Assembly (NCBI RefSeq): GCF_003201655.1
Contig: NZ_QJJU01000029.1
Location: 1-58,827 of the forward strand
Origin: Mycolicibacterium moriokaense
GTDB taxonomy: Bacteria; Actinomycetota; Actinomycetes; Mycobacteriales; Mycobacteriaceae
Direction: 5' to 3'
DNA length: 58,827 nt
Part shown: one piece after another, positions 52,081 through 58,827 of the stretch
How positions within the stretch are numbered: the stretch's first letter is position 1
How the letters are laid out: every line of letters starts with the position of its first letter
Notes under the pieces: model-generated
The model's database searches: none
Told to the model about the DNA's origin: nothing
What the model saw: only the letters and a program-made list of their open reading frames with translations
Made by a program: the position numbers and the translations under genes

Positions 52081-52650
52081 TTAGAACGTGATGCCGTTGG
52101 TGTCGAAAAACCACAGTGCAGACGTGAGCCAGATGTAGACCAGACCGAAGAACACCAGCCCGCCTGCGACCGGAATCACCCATGCCCGAAGGCCTTTGCG
52201 GGTGAGCAGCACCATCTTCGTGACGAATGCGCCGTAGAAGAAGCACCCGAACAGTGAGTGGAACAGCACCCGGTTGTCATAGGTCTGGAACCCGAGCGCG
52301 TACAGGCAGTGCACCGCGACGGGGACGCTGACCAGTACCGCCAGTCGCCCCGACCACACGTGCGCGGTGCCGATCCAGGCAGGCGCCTTTCCACCGGGAA
52401 TCAGCCGGTACATCGCGAACGCGGACGCCAGCTGGAACAGCGCCAGCGTCACGGCCACCGTTGACAGCCAGGCCTTGACCGCAAGCCCGCTGGAGAAGCC
52501 CGCCAGGTTGATTGAAAAGTACTGCGGCTCATGCATTTTGCCGAAGACACCGAGCGCGACGGCGACGAGCGCCCCGAGGGCGACGGCGATGAGCACCGCG
52601 ACACCGCTTCTGGGGGTACTCATTCGCTGCGTGGCGGCCTGATCAGACAT
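52081..52650 (-). CDS. DUF6529-type membrane protein, possible heme-binding
   Basis: The 189-residue protein has about five membrane helices (14-35, 50-75, 88-112, 121-142 and 150-178). Histidines in TAHVWSGRL, AVHCLYAL and LFHSLFG lie within helices 3 and 4, spaced as in cytochrome b561-like proteins. It starts within the stop region of the anchored-protein gene (8-base overlap). With the Rieske lipoprotein it may form a small transmembrane electron-transfer unit; this is an inference. Confidence 0.72.
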   Translation of the reverse strand: MSDQAATQRMSTPRSGVAVLIAVALGALVAVALGVFGKMHEPQYFSINLAGFSSGLAVKAWLSTVAVTLALFQLASAFAMYRLIPGGKAPAWIGTAHVWSGRLAVLVSVPVAVHCLYALGFQTYDNRVLFHSLFGCFFYGAFVTKMVLLTRKGLRAWVIPVAGGLVFFGLVYIWLTSALWFFDTNGITF

Positions 52651-53308
52651 CGCTGGCGCCTTCCACGCGCGTAGCGACAATGGTCTGCCCGTCGATAACG
52701 GCGGTCCTGTCGATCGACAACCCCGGCGCGGGGGCCGTCGACCCGTCGGGTCGGCGCTGCACGCCGGTGACGCCGCCGTTTCCGTCGATGATCCAGCTGT
52801 TGCGCACCCCGGCGTTGTCGTAGACGTAGAGACCCGCGGGCGGTTGCGCAGGATCGGCCTTGAATTCCCACTTCTTGTCGCCGATCCACAGCGTGCCCAC
52901 GACCGCGTTGCCCTCGAGCTTGCCTTCGAGGCGGCCGGTCTTGTCCTTGCTGGCAAGGCTCAGCGCGCCACCGGTGGCGCTGCCACGAAGCCATGACTCG
53001 ATCGAATTGCCGTCGCAGGCATAGGCAACGGCCTTGTCGCCTTCGATGGTGATGTCCAATGTGATCGTCCCCTTGGCGGTGGGGATCTTGCCGACGTAAT
53101 CGGCCTTCGCCGGGAACGCCGCCGCGGGCGGTGCCGGTGGCGGGACCGGTGCGGGAGCCACCGGAGTGGCCGCGGCGGCGGTCGTGGTCGATTGGCGATA
53201 GGGGCTGGCCGCCGGCGCCGACTCCTCCTTCGACATGTTCACGAGCAATATGCCGACTCCGAGCGCGGCGACTGCCGCCAGTGTCACTATCGGACCGCGG
53301 ATCTTCAT
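52643..53308 (-). CDS. Anchored or secreted protein of the Rieske cluster
   Basis: The 221-residue protein has an N-terminal hydrophobic segment (about 7-24), a Pro/Ala linker (about 45-68) and a beta-rich domain with KGTITLDITIEGDKAVAYACDG and GTLWIGDKKWEFK repeats. The single cysteine is unlikely to be a lipobox. GGGAGGGCAACAAC precedes the ATG. It is the first gene of a three-gene operon with DUF6529 and Rieske proteins. I do not recognise a domain family; a substrate-binding role is only a guess. Confidence 0.68.
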   Translation of the reverse strand: MKIRGPIVTLAAVAALGVGILLVNMSKEESAPAASPYRQSTTTAAAATPVAPAPVPPPAPPAAAFPAKADYVGKIPTAKGTITLDITIEGDKAVAYACDGNSIESWLRGSATGGALSLASKDKTGRLEGKLEGNAVVGTLWIGDKKWEFKADPAQPPAGLYVYDNAGVRNSWIIDGNGGVTGVQRRPDGSTAPAPGLSIDRTAVIDGQTIVATRVEGASDV

Positions 53309-53411
53309 GTTGTTGCCCTCCCGTGCTACTACCAAACGCCAATGGCGATGTTTTGTCTGCACAACGGGCGATGCCGGGGGATGGTTCAGTGCGATTTCGA
53401 GACGCGTTCAA

Positions 53412-55169
53412 TCAGCCGGGCAGCACGGGCAGCGCGTCGGGCACCATCAGCGGCCGCACCTCGGCCCACGCCGGGTCGTCATCGGCCGCCGACCCGGACA
53501 GCTGCAGCACGCCGCGCTCATCGGCGACGTACACCGTCGACGGGTTGGCGGCAACCGTGGTGACGGGCATCAGCAGGTTGCGACTCGGGCCGTCGGAGTT
53601 CACGCCGTCGAGGTTGACGTAGGACACCGGATGCTGCGCATCGGTGCGGCACACGACGATGTCGTCGCCGGTCCGCCAGGACAGCGACACCGCCGTGTTA
53701 CCGAGGCCGAAGCCCAGCCGCCGCGGATAGGTCAACGCATAACCGCCGCCGGGCGTCTGCTCGACACCGGCCATCACCACCTGGCCCTCGATCACCATCG
53801 CGGCGCGTGTTCCGTCGCGGGAGAGCTGCATGTCGGCGATCACGCCGGGGAAGCGCATCGACACCACTGTGGCGTCCACCGGAATTCGGCCCGGCTGCCC
53901 CGATGCGTCTTGCACGGCCCGCACGATGTTGTTGCCGTCCACCACCACCCAGATCGCATCGTCAAGCGACCAAGTGGGCCGCGACAGGGTGCGTCCCTCC
54001 ATCGCCTGTGTCGCATTGCCGTTCAGCGGACCGACCCACAATGACGACGCCATATCGGGGGCACCGGGCCGAAGCGTCACGACCGACGCCACCTCCTGGC
54101 CGGTGCGCGACACCGCGGCAGCCGTCTGGCCGGTCATCTGGCCGAACGAGCCGGTCACCCTGGATGCCCGCTGGCCGTCCAACGACACCAGCGATCCGCC
54201 AACCAGAGCGTGCAGACCGGCGGCGGCACCGTCGGCGGCGCCGGGATCGGTGGCCGCGACGTCGGAGGTGTTCCAGCCGTCGGCGAAGCGATCGTCGAGC
54301 GCCGCGCCGTCGGCGTTGATCACATACGGGCCGTTGATACCGGCCCGCGCCAACGTCCAAATGATCTGTGCGGCAAGCAGTTGCCTGCTGTGCGGGTCTG
54401 TCGTCGACAGGTTCTCCAGGTCGACGCGGGCGCCGCCGTAGCCACGGCCAACGCCCATCTTGCCGCCGTCGGCGCGAGTCGCCGGACCCCGCAGCTTCAG
54501 CGGCGGACCGAGCAGGTTGCGCACGGTTTTGGCCATCTCCGGACGTGGACCGGCGATGAGCTTGGTGACCAATTCGGTGGCCAGCAAGTCCGGATCCGAC
54601 ACCGCGACGTAGCGGGGGTCGGGGACGACGGTTTTGCCGGTCGGGTCGGCGAAGTACAGCGTGTTGCGCTTGTATGTGGACTGAAACTGTTGCCAGTCAA
54701 GGAAAACCCCGTTGGGTAGCTTGTCGATGCGCCAGCCGCCGGACGTCTTCACCAGTTCGATCGGACCGGGGTCGGGCAGCGCGCCCTCGCCTGTCTCGAA
54801 CACGCCCACGTCCGACAACGAGCCGAGGATGTCGGCGCGCATGTTGACCGAGACCCGATCGGGGCCGCGCGTCTCGACGAACACCACGTTGTCGATCAGC
54901 AGTGCGCTGCCGGCGTCGTCCCATCCGCGCGAGGCGGATTCGGTGAGGAACTGCCGCGCAGCCAGATGCCGGTTGGCGGGATCGGCTGTCGCCTTGAGGA
55001 ATTCGCGCAGCAGCACGTCCGGGTCCATACCGGGTACCGGCTTGGGTAGGCTCGGCGGCGCAGGCCGGTCGACGGTGCCGATTGCCTGCGGCGCCGAGGA
55101 ACTGGGCACCCCGGCGCAACCTGCCAGAGCGAACACCAGCAGGCAGGCCGCCGCAAGCACCCGTCTCAC
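53412..55169 (-). CDS. lpqB: Lipoprotein LpqB, accessory of the MtrAB system
   Basis: The 585-residue lipoprotein has a clear lipobox LAGC (Cys 18), a GerMN-like domain (about 60-250) and a C-terminal propeller-like region with repeated VxxD...VY patterns. LpqB interacts with the extracellular domain of MtrB and affects MtrA phosphorylation and growth. It overlaps mtrB by 4 bases (ATGA), conserving the mtrA-mtrB-lpqB order of Rv3246c-Rv3244c. Confidence 0.93.
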   Translation of the reverse strand: MRRVLAAACLLVFALAGCAGVPSSSAPQAIGTVDRPAPPSLPKPVPGMDPDVLLREFLKATADPANRHLAARQFLTESASRGWDDAGSALLIDNVVFVETRGPDRVSVNMRADILGSLSDVGVFETGEGALPDPGPIELVKTSGGWRIDKLPNGVFLDWQQFQSTYKRNTLYFADPTGKTVVPDPRYVAVSDPDLLATELVTKLIAGPRPEMAKTVRNLLGPPLKLRGPATRADGGKMGVGRGYGGARVDLENLSTTDPHSRQLLAAQIIWTLARAGINGPYVINADGAALDDRFADGWNTSDVAATDPGAADGAAAGLHALVGGSLVSLDGQRASRVTGSFGQMTGQTAAAVSRTGQEVASVVTLRPGAPDMASSLWVGPLNGNATQAMEGRTLSRPTWSLDDAIWVVVDGNNIVRAVQDASGQPGRIPVDATVVSMRFPGVIADMQLSRDGTRAAMVIEGQVVMAGVEQTPGGGYALTYPRRLGFGLGNTAVSLSWRTGDDIVVCRTDAQHPVSYVNLDGVNSDGPSRNLLMPVTTVAANPSTVYVADERGVLQLSGSAADDDPAWAEVRPLMVPDALPVLPG

Positions 55170-56815
55170 GCGTTCTCCGTCGCCGGTTCGCGCTCGCGGG
55201 TAGTGCGCCGCGGAGGTCGTTCGCGCCCAACGGGTTTCATGGGCAGGGGGCTCGTCGTCACCTTATGGCCCCGCACCAGCGGGAGCGTGAGCCGGAAGCA
55301 GGCGCCTTTTCCTGGCTCGCCCCACGCCTCCAGCCGGCCCTGGTGCAGTCTGGCGTCCTCGATGCTGATCGCCAGGCCGAGACCCGTACCGCCGGAGCGG
55401 CGCACCCGCGAAGGGTCGGAGCGCCAGAACCGGCTGAACACCAGCTTCTCCTCACCGGGCCGCAGCCCGACGCCGTAGTCGCGGACGGTGACGGCGACGG
55501 TGTCCTCGTCGGCCGCCATCCGGATCCGCACCGGCCTGCGCTCGGCGTGGTCGATGGCGTTGGCGATCAAGTTGCGCAGGATCCGTTCCACCCGCCTCGG
55601 GTCGACCTCGGCGATCACGTCCTCGGCGGGCATGTCGACGATCAGCTCGACGTCGGCGTCGGCCGCGAGGTGGCCGACGTTGTCCAGCGCGCTCTGCACC
55701 GTCGAGCGCAGATCCACCGCCTCGACCGACAACTCGGCGACACCGGCGTCGTGGCGCGAGATTTCGAGCAGGTCGTTGAGCAGTGTCTCGAAGCGGTCGA
55801 GCTCGTTGACCATCAGCTCGGTCGAGCGTCGCAGCGCCGGGTCGAGGTCCTCGCTGTGGTCGTAGATCAGGTCGGCGGCCATCCGCACGGTCGTCAGCGG
55901 GGTACGCAGCTCGTGGCTGACGTCGGAGGTGAACCGGCGCTGCAGATTGCCGAACTCCTCCAGCTGGGTGATCTGACGATGCAGGCTCTCGGCCATGTCG
56001 TTGAACGACACCGCCAGCCGCGCCATGTCGTCCTCGCCACGCACCGGCATGCGCTCCGTCAGATGCCCCTCGGCGAATCGTTCGGCGATACGCGAGGCCG
56101 ACCGCACGGGCAGCACGATCTGGCGGGCGACCAGCAGCGCGATCGCGGCCAGCAGGCCTAATAGCACGATCGCACCGGTGGCCATCGTGCCGCGCACCAG
56201 CGCGATGGTGGATTCCTCGTTGTTCAGCGGAAAGATTAGGTAGAGCTCGAGATTCGTCACCGGCGACGACGTCGGGCTGCCGATGATCAGTGCCGGACCG
56301 GAGAAGGCGTCGGTGTGCACGGTCGCGTACTGGTAGCTGACCTGGCCCGCCTTGACGAAGTCGCGCAGCGCGTTTGGCACCTGCTGCACTGGGCCTGCCG
56401 CGGTCGCCGCGCGCGGACCGTCGCCGGGGACAACAAGCACCGCGTCGAATGCACCGGCAAGCCCCGCGCCGGTGTCCGCCTTGCGGTCGATCAGCGTGTT
56501 GCGCGCCAGTTGCAGGCTGGAGTCGAGTGAGCGGGTCTCCTCGCCACCGACGATGCCGCTGACGGTGTTGCGGGCGCGCTCGACCTCCTCGGTGGCGGCG
56601 CGGACCTTGACCTCGAGAATGCGGTCGGTGATCTGGCTGGTCAGAACGAAGCCGAGGACCAAAATGACGGCAAGCGACAGCCCAAGCGTCAGCACCACCA
56701 CGCGCAGCTGCAAGGAACGGCGCCACGCAAGACCCATCGCCCGACCCAGCGCACCGAATCCGCGTATTAGTGGTGCTGAACGCCGATGGATGCGCCGCCT
56801 CGAGCTAAAGATCAC
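55166..56815 (-). CDS. mtrB: Sensor histidine kinase MtrB
   Basis: The 549-residue kinase has two membrane helices (about 39-60 and 211-230) flanking an extracellular domain, then HAMP, a HisKA box with DVSHELRTP (His301) and a HATPase domain with NLIANAIDHA and GGTGLGLAIS. It phosphorylates MtrA and controls cell-division and wall genes. It begins with GTG overlapping the mtrA stop by 4 bases (GTGA). Orthologue of Rv3245c. Confidence 0.95.
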   Translation of the reverse strand: MIFSSRRRIHRRSAPLIRGFGALGRAMGLAWRRSLQLRVVVLTLGLSLAVILVLGFVLTSQITDRILEVKVRAATEEVERARNTVSGIVGGEETRSLDSSLQLARNTLIDRKADTGAGLAGAFDAVLVVPGDGPRAATAAGPVQQVPNALRDFVKAGQVSYQYATVHTDAFSGPALIIGSPTSSPVTNLELYLIFPLNNEESTIALVRGTMATGAIVLLGLLAAIALLVARQIVLPVRSASRIAERFAEGHLTERMPVRGEDDMARLAVSFNDMAESLHRQITQLEEFGNLQRRFTSDVSHELRTPLTTVRMAADLIYDHSEDLDPALRRSTELMVNELDRFETLLNDLLEISRHDAGVAELSVEAVDLRSTVQSALDNVGHLAADADVELIVDMPAEDVIAEVDPRRVERILRNLIANAIDHAERRPVRIRMAADEDTVAVTVRDYGVGLRPGEEKLVFSRFWRSDPSRVRRSGGTGLGLAISIEDARLHQGRLEAWGEPGKGACFRLTLPLVRGHKVTTSPLPMKPVGRERPPRRTTREREPATENA

Positions 56816-57498
56816 GGGGGTCCGGCCTTGTATCCCACTCCTCGAACGGTCAGTACCACCTGCGGGTTCTCCGGGTCTTTCTCAACCTTGGCCCGCAAAC
56901 GTTGGACATGGACGTTCACCAAACGGGTGTCGGCGGGGTGCCGGTACCCCCACACCTGTTCGAGCAGCACATCACGAGTAAACACCTGCCGTGGTTTGCG
57001 CGCCAACGCCACCAACAGGTCGAACTCCAGCGGTGTCAGGGAAATCTGCTCGCCCTGCCGGGTGACCTTGTGGGCAGGCACGTCGATCTCGACATCGGCG
57101 ATCGACAGCATCTCCGCGGGCTCGTCCTCATTGCGGCGCAGCCTGGCGCGCACGCGGGCGATGAGCTCCTTGGGCTTGAACGGCTTCATGACGTAGTCGT
57201 CGGCGCCCGACTCCAGGCCGAGCACCACGTCGACGGTGTCAGTCTTGGCCGTCAGCATGACGATCGGCACACCGGAGTCGGCGCGCAGCACACGGCACAC
57301 GTCGATGCCGTTCATGCCGGGCAGCATCAGGTCGAGCAACACCAAATCGGGCCGCAACTCGCGGACCGCCGTGAGCGCCTGCGTGCCATCGCCGATGACC
57401 GCGGTGTCGAAACCTTCCCCGCGCAGCACGATGGTGAGCATCTCGGCCAGCGAAGGGTCGTCATCGACGACCAGAATCCTTTGCCTCATGGTGTCCAT
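56812..57498 (-). CDS. mtrA: Response regulator MtrA
   Basis: The 228-residue OmpR/PhoB-type regulator has a receiver domain (phospho-acceptor Asp56 in LLDLMLPG, conserved Lys in MKPFKPKEL) and a winged-helix DNA-binding domain (about 130-225, HPADTRLVNVHVQRLR). MtrA is essential in Mtb and controls dnaA-region, wall and division genes. The ATG at 57498 gives the known N-terminus. It is placed 48 bases after tmk. Confidence 0.96.
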   Translation of the reverse strand: MDTMRQRILVVDDDPSLAEMLTIVLRGEGFDTAVIGDGTQALTAVRELRPDLVLLDLMLPGMNGIDVCRVLRADSGVPIVMLTAKTDTVDVVLGLESGADDYVMKPFKPKELIARVRARLRRNEDEPAEMLSIADVEIDVPAHKVTRQGEQISLTPLEFDLLVALARKPRQVFTRDVLLEQVWGYRHPADTRLVNVHVQRLRAKVEKDPENPQVVLTVRGVGYKAGPP

Positions 57499-57546
57499 GG
57501 TGTCACCAGATCGCGATAAAACGCCGGTAGCACACCCGCGAGTCGG

Positions 57547-58176
57547 CTATTGACCCAGCTCTGCGGCAAGCGCCAGTGGATCGACGCCTGCGCCGACGAC
57601 CAGCCACCGTCCGCACCAGTCCGCGGCCGCCAGCCCGGAGTAGACGTCGCCGGTGCGGCGCTGAAGGCCGTCGTCGCGCTCGTAGGCGTCCCTGGCGCGG
57701 TCGGCCTCTTGCTGCGCACGGTTTTCGGCGCGTCCGGCGGCCAGCTCGATAGGCACGTCGAGCAGCACCTGCCATTCCGGCGACGGCAAGTGCAGCCGGC
57801 CGTACTCGAGGTCACGTACCCAGCCGACGACGTCGCCGTCGGCGCCCTGGTGCAGCCGCGCGGCGCTGTAGGCGGCGTTGGACGCGACGTACCGGTCGAG
57901 GATCACCAGGTCATAGCTTGCGTTGAGGTGGTCGATCTCGTCGCGGGCCGCCGACCGATCGAGGGCGAACAGCACAGCCATCGCGTACACCGACGACGAC
58001 AGGTCACCGTGCCCGCCATGCAGTGCCTCGGCGGCCAGATCGGCCGACACCGAGTGTCCGTATCGCGGAAACGCAAGAGTCGCGACGGACTTGTGCGCAG
58101 CTTCGAACGCCGCGCGCAGCCCGTTGGTCAGGGTGCGCTTGCCTGCGCCGTCGACACCCTCGATGACGATGAGCAC
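57547..58176 (-). CDS. tmk: Thymidylate kinase
   Basis: The 209-residue enzyme has the P-loop EGVDGAGKRTL, the DRY motif in LDRYVASN, and the TMPK lid region near 145-165 (QQEADRARDAYERDD). It phosphorylates dTMP to dTDP. It starts at GTG 58174-58176, preceded at 6 bases by TAGGCT, which suggests a leaderless promoter for the whole tmk-mtrA-mtrB-lpqB operon. Orthologue of Rv3247c. Confidence 0.93.
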   Translation of the reverse strand: MLIVIEGVDGAGKRTLTNGLRAAFEAAHKSVATLAFPRYGHSVSADLAAEALHGGHGDLSSSVYAMAVLFALDRSAARDEIDHLNASYDLVILDRYVASNAAYSAARLHQGADGDVVGWVRDLEYGRLHLPSPEWQVLLDVPIELAAGRAENRAQQEADRARDAYERDDGLQRRTGDVYSGLAAADWCGRWLVVGAGVDPLALAAELGQ

Positions 58177-58182
58177 GCGGCG

Positions 58183-58188
58183 AGCCTA
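58183..58188 (-). promoter_or_regulatory. -10 box of the tmk-mtrAB-lpqB operon
   Basis: TAGGCT on the minus strand ends 6 bases before the GTG of tmk. A loose -35 (ACATTG) occurs 17 bases upstream of it. Spacing suits transcription starting at the start codon. Confidence 0.42.
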
Positions 58189-58270
58189 TCCGCATAGAAC
58201 TCTCCCAATGTCCTGTGGAACACCTTGCGATCAACGCGCCGACACACAGCCTGGCCGCAGACTGTGAGCC

Positions 58271-58630
58271 ATGAAGTTGTCTCGGCTCGTCACCGCGGTG
58301 TGTACGGGCGCAGGCATCGGCGCGGCGCTATTCGGCGGCAGCCCGCTCGCCAACGCCAACCAGGACCCCGCCGCGAATCCCCCCAACTGCAGCGCCGCCG
58401 ATCTCGAAGGCGTTCGCGCCGGTGTGGCGGCGTCGACGTCGGTGTACTTGTTCACGCATCCGGACCTGAACGCCTTCATGACGAGCCTGAAGGCGATGTC
58501 GCGGGAGCAGGTCGCGTCGAAAGTGAAGGGCTACTGGGTCTCTCACCCTGACGAGCAAGCCGACATGACGGGCATCCGGCAGCCGCTGGTCGATATCAAG
58601 GACCGCTGCGGGGGACCGCCGAGCCCTTAA
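58271..58630 (+). CDS. Haemophore-like secreted heme-binding protein (MHB family)
   Basis: The 119-residue protein has a signal peptide (cleavage near ANA, about residue 29) and a helical mature domain with one likely disulfide (C40-C113) and the DLEGVRAGVAASTSVYLF...HPDLNAFMTSL pattern of the mycobacterial haemophore (MHB, Rv0203-type) family. Such proteins bind heme outside the cell. It lies between sahH and tmk, opposite to both; Mtb has no gene there. Confidence 0.8.
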   Translation: MKLSRLVTAVCTGAGIGAALFGGSPLANANQDPAANPPNCSAADLEGVRAGVAASTSVYLFTHPDLNAFMTSLKAMSREQVASKVKGYWVSHPDEQADMTGIRQPLVDIKDRCGGPPSP

Positions 58631-58644
58631 GCCCTTCAACGAAA

Positions 58645-58692
58645 AGACGCAAAAGCCCCCGACACGCCGTGTGCCGGGGGCCTTTTGCGTCT
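58645..58692. terminator. Bidirectional terminator between the haemophore gene and sahH
   Basis: The arms AGACGCAAAAGCCCCCG and CGGGGGCCTTTTGCGTCT pair with a single bulge, and an inner ACAC/GTGT pair extends the hairpin. T-rich stretches occur inside both arms. It begins 15 bases after the haemophore stop and ends 13 bases before the sahH stop, so it can end both convergent transcripts. Confidence 0.88.
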
Positions 58693-58704
58693 GCTCGCGC
58701 TAGA

Positions 58705-58827
58705 TCAGTAGCGGTAGTGCTCCGGCTTGTACGGGCCGTCGACGTCGACGCCGATGTACTCCGCCTGCTCCTTGGTGAGCTTGGTCAGCGTGCCGCCGAG
58801 CGCCTCCACGTGGATCCTGGCCACCTT
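58705..58827 (-). CDS. sahH: C-terminal end of S-adenosylhomocysteinase (cut by window edge)
   Basis: The last 40 codons of a minus-strand gene read KVARIHVEALGGTLTKLTKE ... and end GPYKPEHYRY, the invariant C-terminus of S-adenosyl-L-homocysteine hydrolase (the Lys and Tyr that close the NAD site of the partner subunit lie in KPEHYRY). The enzyme recycles SAH to adenosine and homocysteine. The 5' part lies beyond the window. In Mtb sahH (Rv3248c) directly precedes tmk. Confidence 0.95.
   Translation of the reverse strand, partial: KVARIHVEALGGTLTKLTKEQAEYIGVDVDGPYKPEHYRY

Overview
The window is from a high-GC actinobacterial chromosome and is almost certainly mycobacterial, probably a fast-growing or environmental Mycolicibacterium-type species. 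Gene order follows the Mycobacterium tuberculosis (Mtb) block from Rv3199c (nudC) to Rv3248c (sahH). It carries mycobacterial hallmark genes: whiB1, sigH/rshA, mtrA/mtrB/lpqB, desA3, adnAB, MmpS/MmpL, WXG100 and a TNT toxin. Orthology is inferred from recognised protein sequence and order; no search was run.

Layout. 1-135: edge of a probable IS30-family element. 136-16132: nudC, a K+ channel, the AdnAB helicase-nuclease, lipase/hydrolase LipV, an alkyltransferase-like repair protein, MoeZ, a DUF3152 metalloprotease, a TetR regulator, small DUF3107 protein, a five-unit 25-bp tandem repeat, an MmpS3-like protein and a ferritin-like protein. 16367-27582: rhlE, an Rv3212-type anchored propeller, an inserted tetR-mmpS-mmpL module, a ParA-like ATPase, gpm2, entC, a GNAT, a small membrane protein and a lipid kinase. 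27583-34319: the whiB1, pdtaS, biotinyl-protein, bL37 and rshA-sigH stress/regulatory block, then ybaK, an SDR, an alcohol-dehydrogenase remnant and an inserted echA-tetR pair. 34365-43685: SRAP repair protein, aroA, rsgA, a small secreted protein, the DesA3 desaturase with its reductase (each preceded by the same palindromic operator), a Tgs3-like acyltransferase, an Rv3235-family protein and an SRPBCC protein. 43696-48195: secA1, hpf, comF. 48241-53308: accessory block, comprising an EsxF/EsxE-like pair, a CpnT-like TNT toxin and its immunity protein, then a Rieske lipoprotein, a DUF6529 membrane protein and an anchored secreted protein. 53412-58827: lpqB, mtrB, mtrA, tmk, an inserted haemophore-like gene and the 3' end of sahH.

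How genes work together. AdnA/AdnB form one helicase-nuclease. The reductase feeds electrons to DesA3. RshA restrains SigH. MtrB phosphorylates MtrA and LpqB modulates it. The small WXG100 proteins and the large toxin form a self-contained, translationally coupled export/toxin/immunity cassette, the most distinctive accessory system here. No rRNA, tRNA or CRISPR array was recognised. Several minus-strand operons have a TAnnnT box 6-7 bases before the start codon, consistent with leaderless transcription.
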